DNA of 64,000 bases from Daphnia pulex. Lineage: Eukaryota > Arthropoda > Branchiopoda > Diplostraca > Daphniidae. The notes beneath the pieces are model-generated. The model had not been told where the DNA came from and did no database searches. It saw only the letters and a list, made by a program, of their open reading frames with translations. Where the stretch lies: assembly GCF_021134715.1 (NCBI RefSeq), contig NC_060026.1, positions 3,038,001-3,102,000 on the forward strand. The letters are read 5' to 3'. The position numbers and the translations under genes are program-made. Positions 61,156 to 64,000 of the stretch are shown here, piece by piece; position 1 is the first letter of the stretch; each line of letters begins with the position of its first letter.

Positions 61156-62778
61156 ATGAAATTCTTGAGCGCAATCATCCTGCTGACTGTGGCTGTGGCC
61201 ATGGCTGACAAAGATGAAGATGATTGGAATTTCTTCAAGGTAAAAAAACAGTTTGATCCTCTCACAACGACAACCAAACGATTGACATATTAAATACTGA
61301 ATCTCTTGCGTTTGTCATGCACAGTTCCAATTCGGCAAGAAACACTCGCCAAAGGAAGAAGCCAACCGAAAAAGAAATTTCCTTGCCAGACAGAGAGCTA
61401 TCGAGGCACACAACAGAAAGAATACCGAGTGGCAGATGGGACACAACAAGTTCTCCGATTTGGTAAGCAAGAATTTGTGAATTAATCAGTCACTCAGCGG
61501 CGTTGCGTAATATAAATGTGACGTGTTCAATCCTCAATGTTAATCTTATTTTTTGGGTTGATGTATACGCAGTCCGATGATGAGAAAGTGTCGTTGCTTG
61601 GAGCCAAACCAGCGATCCGTCGCGAGAGATTGATTTCAAGAGAAGTAGCCGTTCCCGTTCTCGACCGCGCCCTTCCCGCTTCGGTAACTTGCAACGCAAT
61701 CGAATAATTACAACCAAGATTTAGACTTAACTATCTGTCCCTTTAATTCGGATACAGATTGATTACCGCACTCACAAGTGCATGCAGCCAGTCAAAGATC
61801 AAGGTACGCTAGAGTGGTAGACGAATAATGATTTCAAATTTCCCGCTGAAACAAAAAATCTTTATGTAATGCCTTTGTTTGAATGACAACAGGCCAATGT
61901 GGAAGCTGCTGGTCTTTCGCTACGATCGCCCCTCTCGAATTCAACAGTTGCAACAAAACCGGCACCGCAGTCGCACTGAGGTTAGAAAAGCCACCATTTC
62001 CAATTTGCGATAATAATAATTCACGTACAAAAATGAATAAAAAATAACGTCTTTCAAAACGACAGCGAGCAAATGTTGGTCGACTGCGACACAACCAACC
62101 ACGGCTGCAACGGTGGAATGTACGATGCTGCTTGGCAATTCCTCCAAGGAAAGGGCGGCGCCATGAAGAGCTCATCCTACGCTTACACTTCCGGACCTAC
62201 CGGAACTGTACGGAAATGTTTTCTATCGATATTACCAAGATGGCCCAAGTATATCCATTGCTAACTTCAAATTGTTTTCGATTCGATCGTATATGCAGGC
62301 CGGAACCACTTGCAAGTTCGACAGCACCGCCGTTGGCGCCAAGGTGGCTTCTTTCGGCTGGGTCGATCCTTACCCCAACCCCACCGCTATCATGACCTCC
62401 TTGCAAAGCAACGGACCGCTTCCAGCTGCCCTGGAGGTCCTCGACTCCCTCTACAGCTACTCGTAAGATGAAATGGCGACCTCGAATTTCATCATCAGCA
62501 TTTTATTTCGATCCCATTTACTAATCGCTCGATTATCAAATAGAACTGGAGTCTACAGTGATGCTGCTTGCCCATCTGACGTAAATACTGTCAATCATGC
62601 CGTCGTTATCGTCGGATACGGCACCACCACCGCCACATCCACCGTTCCGGCCACTCCTTACTGGATTATCCGCAACTCATGGAGCACCGGATGGGGTCTC
62701 TCCGGCTACTTCATGATCAAGCGCGGTGTCAACATGTGCAACATCGAGTCATGGGCTGCCTACGTTAAGGTTGTCTAA
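61156..62778 (+). CDS. Papain-like (C1A) cysteine protease 5, secreted zymogen
   Basis: Eight coding exons (61156-61239, 61325-61462, 61573-61683, 61758-61803, 61893-61980, 62066-62207, 62299-62462, 62544-62778), 335 residues. Signal peptide about 1-17, ERFNIN propeptide. Catalytic Cys132 in QCGSCWSFA, His276 in [10 protein letters not shown] and Asn302 in RNSWS, where Ser replaces the Gly of the usual NSWG. The segment before the His ([10 protein letters not shown]) is one residue shorter than in its paralogues. Otherwise closest to protease 4, including the 5' UTR intron. Confidence 0.92.
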
Positions 62779-63485
62779 TAATAACTAATTCCCTATACAC
62801 CACCGATACGAATGCGCCTCGATTTCACATTCTCTTCCTTCCCAAAAAAAAAATTATTTTATGAAATTGTTTACGTGCTGGGGCATAGAAAACAAATACA
62901 CTTGAATTTGGCATGGCAAAATTCTTCCTTGAACATCTCTCGTTATTGGAAACACACTCAGATTTCCATTTTACTAATGGAGTTGAGTGGAGAGTTACTG
63001 CGCATATACGTTGACAAATGTTGACGGTTTCGACGCAATAGACGAATGATAGGACAGGTTTCAGATTTCCAAGCGAAAAAAATAACAATAAAAAAAGAGT
63101 GTCGCAGCCCTGGAAAGCGCCACATTGTGCGTGGTATGTCAACAGCTGCGAGGGGAATAAATAACGCCAGATATTCAATTATTTGACTAAATCCATAGTC
63201 CGATAAACTCGCCGTTAAATCAACCTCAACTGGAATTGATAGCATTGCGAACCAGGTGTAAATAACAACACCTGTACATCCGTAATTGGCCGCCATAGCC
63301 TTGTTGTTTTACAGTAAAAATATGGGGCTATAAAAATGGGCAGCCGAAAGCTGTTGGATCACTCGTGAAACGGGCAACTCATCGACAACAGAAAGGTAAA
63401 TGTATAACTTTGGTGCTCAAATTACTTCTGTCCAGCTCTAAAAATAAATTCACTTGATTTCTGTAGCTTTAATATTGAATGAAAA
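62779..63485. promoter_or_regulatory. Intergenic upstream of astacin 6
   Basis: No copy of the CRRRRR gene follows protease 5, so the third unit differs from the first two. A TATA-like GGCTATAAAAATG occurs near 63326-63338, about 155 bp before the start at 63486. Nothing else recognised. Confidence 0.5.
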
Positions 63486-64000
63486 ATGGCCCATTCGTTA
63501 GTGACGATGCTGACGCTTTCCGTCTTGTGCCTTTGGCTTGGATCAGTCGCAGGAACGCCCGTTTTATTTCCCATCAATGAACGCGTAAGTCTAAATCATT
63601 CTAAAACAAAACTATTCAGATCATTCAAATTGTTGGTCAATTAGTCGGACGATTTCCAACCTGGATCTCCACTCACTTACGAAGAACTCAAAAGCGGCAT
63701 CTCCAGCAAAGCGGACAGTAAATTAAAAAAAAAAAAAATAGATATTAATTTCAATTGTAGTTTGATATTCTACAGTTGGCATTCAAAAATCCTTGTGAAA
63801 AATTTACAGAAACCAACAGCGATCTTTGGGAAATTCCGTGGGAGAAGCAACACCCTGGGCTCGTTGAGGGCGACATCATGCCGACGGATAAGAAAAATGC
63901 CATCATCAATCCAGGCGGACTTTGGCCCAACAAAATCATTCCTTACGTCATCGATTCAACTTACAGTATGTAACACAATTGCGTCATTCACGTCAGGATT
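63486..64000 (+). CDS. Astacin-family metalloprotease 6, 5' part (runs off the window)
   Basis: First three exons (63486-63584, 63645-63717, 63811-63965) code for a signal peptide (about 1-23), a propeptide and the start of the astacin domain (LWPNKIIPYVIDSTYS). The exon plan and phases equal those of the other five astacins. The propeptide motif reads VEGD in place of FGGD: Asp and Gly are kept, Phe is lost. The catalytic region lies beyond the window end. The sequence is clearly more diverged than the type A and B genes. Confidence 0.85.

Overview
The window is arthropod nuclear DNA, most probably from a water flea (Daphnia or a close branchiopod). Genes are compact, with mostly 55-100 bp GT-AG introns. 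There is an RR-1 cuticle protein, a replication-dependent histone cluster without H1, a Tyr-Tyr-Thr-Thr-Lys repeat gene of cuticle-like type, and families of papain-like proteases, astacins and secreted 'CRRRRR' proteins resembling Daphnia expansions. The species is inferred; no search could be run. I saw no LTR or other virus-derived element, tRNA, rRNA or CRISPR array.

Left part (1-13.86 kb): single-copy host genes. In order these are an RR-1 cuticular protein (-), a p60-type PI3-kinase regulatory subunit with SH2-iSH2-SH2 (-), a strongly divergent short H2A-like histone (-), V-ATPase subunit E (-), the 24-exon TRAPP subunit TRAPPC8 (+), and a 105-residue protein of unknown family (-), followed by a stretch with no gene I can support.

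Middle part (about 13.87-33.76 kb): an inverted duplication with arms of about 10.4 and 9.4 kb around a spacer of about 100 bp. Each arm carries one core-histone quartet as two divergent pairs (H3/H4 and H2B/H2A), with TATA boxes and 3' histone stem-loops. Each also carries two copies of a small repeat-protein gene (one truncated, one a pseudogene), two exon-like blocks of unknown identity and several miniature transposons. Two MITEs occur only in the left arm, each with a perfect 7-bp target duplication, and the right arm keeps both empty sites. The arms are therefore two real loci, duplicated before those insertions. The histone ends of the arms look nearly identical and the centre is much more diverged.

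Right part (34-64 kb): a secreted-protease cluster, all on the + strand. It holds five papain-like (C1A) proteases with I29/ERFNIN propeptides, all with the same eight-exon plan. It also holds six astacin (M12A) metalloproteases, likewise on one eight-exon plan, and two copies of a secreted Arg-rich protein. Part of it is a tandem array of roughly 9.3 kb units (C1A protease, secreted protein, astacin A, astacin B): unit 1 is about 42.5-51.8 kb, unit 2 about 51.8-61.1 kb, and a third starts with the protease at 61156. A stretch of about 900 bp shared by the two astacin B copies reads as identical, which points to recent gene conversion. One astacin B copy has a 4-bp frameshift. Both astacin A copies have Thr in place of the Met of the Met-turn. 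The signal peptides, zymogen propeptides and TATA promoters suggest co-expressed secreted enzymes, probably digestive; that role is inference.
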